From assembly GCA_012861695.1 (NCBI GenBank), contig JAAOOA010000033.1, forward strand, positions 13,672,434 to 13,736,433: 64,000 nt of DNA, read 5' to 3'. The position numbers and the translations under genes were made by a program. This document shows, piece after piece, positions 61,801 through 64,000 of this stretch (the stretch's first letter is position 1; each line of letters opens with the position of its first letter). The stretch comes from Trematomus loennbergii (lineage: Eukaryota > Chordata > Actinopteri > Perciformes > Nototheniidae). Under the pieces are notes generated by a model. It ran no database searches and was not told the origin of the DNA. It saw only the letters and a program-made list of their open reading frames with translations.

Positions 61801-63340
61801 CCTTCTGCTAAACTAAAGTGATCAAATAATATAAATGAACTACTGTAGTCTTCTACATATGTTGTTCTTTTGGGAAACGTCTATTGATGATTTGTTTGAA
61901 TCTATAGCCATCCAGCGTAAAGATATGATTTTATGTACAGTTTTGCATTGTGTTTTTCTTGGCAACAGTGAGTGGATTTGATTGTTTTCCTTTCTTTTGT
62001 TTTCGGTGCTTGACAAAGACTCAAGGCTGTTGCATTGTCTACGTGACAGAATGCCAGATTTCTCACCTGACGTAAAGGATACGTTGCTCAGTCTGTGCTT
62101 GGGCCAAGAGAAGAAAATAATCCACATTGAGCATTTGGCTGCTGCTCAGCTTTGATACACTTTCAAATGTGACTATGCACTGTCAACCGATCCAAACAGT
62201 CTTGCTAAACTAAATCATATGTTTTCAAAATGTGGTTATGAGATATACAATATTTAAACTGTCCATGTATAGTCCAGTAGCAATCTTAGTAGGCAATTCA
62301 TGCTAGCTAGCGTTAGAATGTTTGCATCTATCTATCTTTGTTTCAAGCTAGGATGTTTCCAGTGTTCACATAAGGAACTAAATGCCAACCAAATTAGTGT
62401 CAAAGGACATATTTAAGTCTGAAAAAAAGCTTTGTTCCAATCCAGTTGAATTAATAAGATAAAAGAAAAAAAGGGTTATTAACAAATGTAGTTACCTTTT
62501 AGTTTATCAACAGTTTTCTGTCAATGCATTTCTATGCAAAGCCACATGATATTTTCACCCTTCTGTGTTTTTTTTTATTGCCAAATATCCAGTTAATTAG
62601 TCAAAGGAACATTCATATTAGGTAAGATATTTCCATCAGAAGTTGATTTATTACCCCGGCGGTTCCTGGTATATTCATCCATTTGCCCAATGCTTTTACT
62701 CATACACACAGGACTGTGCTCCCCTATCAGTAATAACAACATCCTCCTGACTTGCCTTCGGCAGCTGAAGGCTGAGGGAAGAAAGAAGCAGCACTTGAAT
62801 AATTGAACAAATCAAGGTCCCAGGCTATATATTTATATGATATTGGTAATGAGGCTGCTAGAGATAGTGCCTCAAGTTGCAGAGAGGAATAACATCTTTA
62901 TAAGCTCTGCAGCCTTTCTATACTCCACTGAACATGTGCTCAGGTGATGCACTTGCTCTCTTCCTTTCATCCCCCTGGACCTGCTGACTGATCACTAATG
63001 TTATTGTTTGTAATATCTCCAGATTCTCAAGAGAAGCCCCTCCTAGAGTTCATCTTACTGTGTGTTGGTCTGTGGGTATCTTTTTCAGTGGTGTAATACA
63101 TTAGATTATATGTGTGTGTTAGCACCAGTTGTTTAATCCTTTCTATCTATTGCAATTTGACATATTGAGCTCCTTCAGTCCCATGTGACTCTGCAAAGGC
63201 ACCAAATAAACCCGGAGAACACAGTGGATTCAGAATTGGGGACCAATTTGGGGCATCTGTCAGGCTTTTTTTATATAGTTATATATCCCTATAAGGATTA
63301 AACAAATCCAATTTAAATGACCAAACCTGTACACCTGCTT

Positions 63341-63341
<1 letters not shown>
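58854..63341. other. Spacer with a 400-bp purine-rich block
   Basis: The plus strand at about 59190-59590 is dominated by A and G (GAAGGAGGG, GGAGAGAGAGGGGGAGGATGG). A minus frame at 61840-62127 (95 codons) ends upstream at a CAG/GTGAGA donor near 62065, but has no good acceptor. No gene was recognised. Confidence 0.45.

Positions 63342-63390
<49 letters not shown>
63342..63390. repeat. (CA)24 microsatellite
   Basis: An uninterrupted CA tract of about 49 bp. Confidence 0.97.
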
Positions 63391-63393
<3 letters not shown>

Positions 63394-64000
63394 ATCAATC
63401 GTGTGAACCTCCCATTTCCAAAGTATATCCTCAACCATTTTGTTTTTCTCACTCCATCCATTATGTTATAATGTGAGAGTTGAAGGAGTCTCTTTTTTTC
63501 AATTATTTCCTGTCTTTTCTGTCTCCAACATTATTTCCATCTTCTGTCATTCCTTTTGTGATCTATTAAAGCTCTTCCTGTTGCTGTGATCTCAAACTCA
63601 TATGCAGAGTAAAACAACTGCTGCGAGCCTTCAAGTGTGGCCTTTACCTCATTCTCCTCTACAGGAAACAGCCACCAAGTTTGAGACAAAATGCCTGATT
63701 ATAGGTATACAGTCACACACATTCTCTCTCTGACACACACTCCTCTAGCTACAGTTGAGTGGTTGGACGTGACATGACTTCTCTCTGGGGTTCATCGTTT
63801 CACCTGGCTGTCCATAAAAGACCCGTTTCATTTTCGCTGCGAATTTCATCCCTGATCATTTTCTGCTGACGGGCAGCGGCTCACTTATCAGATCCCAGCT
63901 CTCCCTAACCCAGCCCTCATCCATCAATCCCTGTTACATTATTTAAACTGTGGTTTTAATGTAAAATAACAGCCAGCGTATTGGCTCTGCTAAGGGAGAA
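63391..64000. other. Spacer to the window end
   Basis: Moderately pyrimidine-rich sequence with short stop-filled frames. Nothing was recognised. Confidence 0.5.

Overview
The window looks like non-coding DNA from a ray-finned (teleost) fish, either intergenic or inside a very large intron. It is AT-rich and dense in stops, with many (CA)n microsatellites. It also carries teleost-type dispersed repeats: hAT and TTAA-flanked DNA transposons, a V-SINE-like retroposon, and retroposon 3' tails ending in ATCAATAAAG plus a pentamer. No continuous gene, rRNA, genuine tRNA, CRISPR array or prokaryotic operon is visible. Nearly all open frames are short chance frames. The only protein segment with a recognisable family is a hAT transposase relic (12331-12495, minus strand).

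Layout: 1-560 is a GC-richer block of unknown origin with a consensus splice donor on the minus strand. 2454-3170 is a TTAA-flanked element and 3452-3792 a small hAT-type element. 8511-8700 holds a minus-strand retroposon end. 11991-12843 is a complete hAT-type element with perfect 12-bp inverted repeats and a perfect 8-bp target duplication, carrying the transposase relic and a G-run block. 16620-17140 is the most gene-like area: a CpG-rich block followed by a possible 93-bp intron that joins two open segments in frame. 26045-26184 is a dispersed-repeat fragment and 27703-27899 a V-SINE-like copy. 32624-32730 and 37943-38049 are almost identical 107-bp copies. 41855-42741 is a second full-length hAT-type element. 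45100-45449 is a MITE with 42-bp perfect inverted repeats. The rest is AT-rich spacer with CA tracts at 20714, 33242, 34515, 48132 and 63342.

Several short segments have strong splice signals on both sides, or a strong acceptor followed by an open frame: 16798-16878, 16972-17140, 26371-26509, 31658-31812, 44529-44705, 48358-48409 and 55795-55856 on the plus strand, and 46045-46108 and 58783-58853 on the minus strand. I could not assign any of them to a protein family. They are listed at low confidence as candidate or cryptic exons, since a 64-kb window gives some such pairs by chance.

There is no sign of a cooperating gene set. The history readable here is repeated insertion of cut-and-paste and copy-and-paste elements into a gene-poor region. 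The sharpest observations are the intact insertion footprints, the 107-bp duplication, two perfect hairpins and the CpG block with its possible compact intron.
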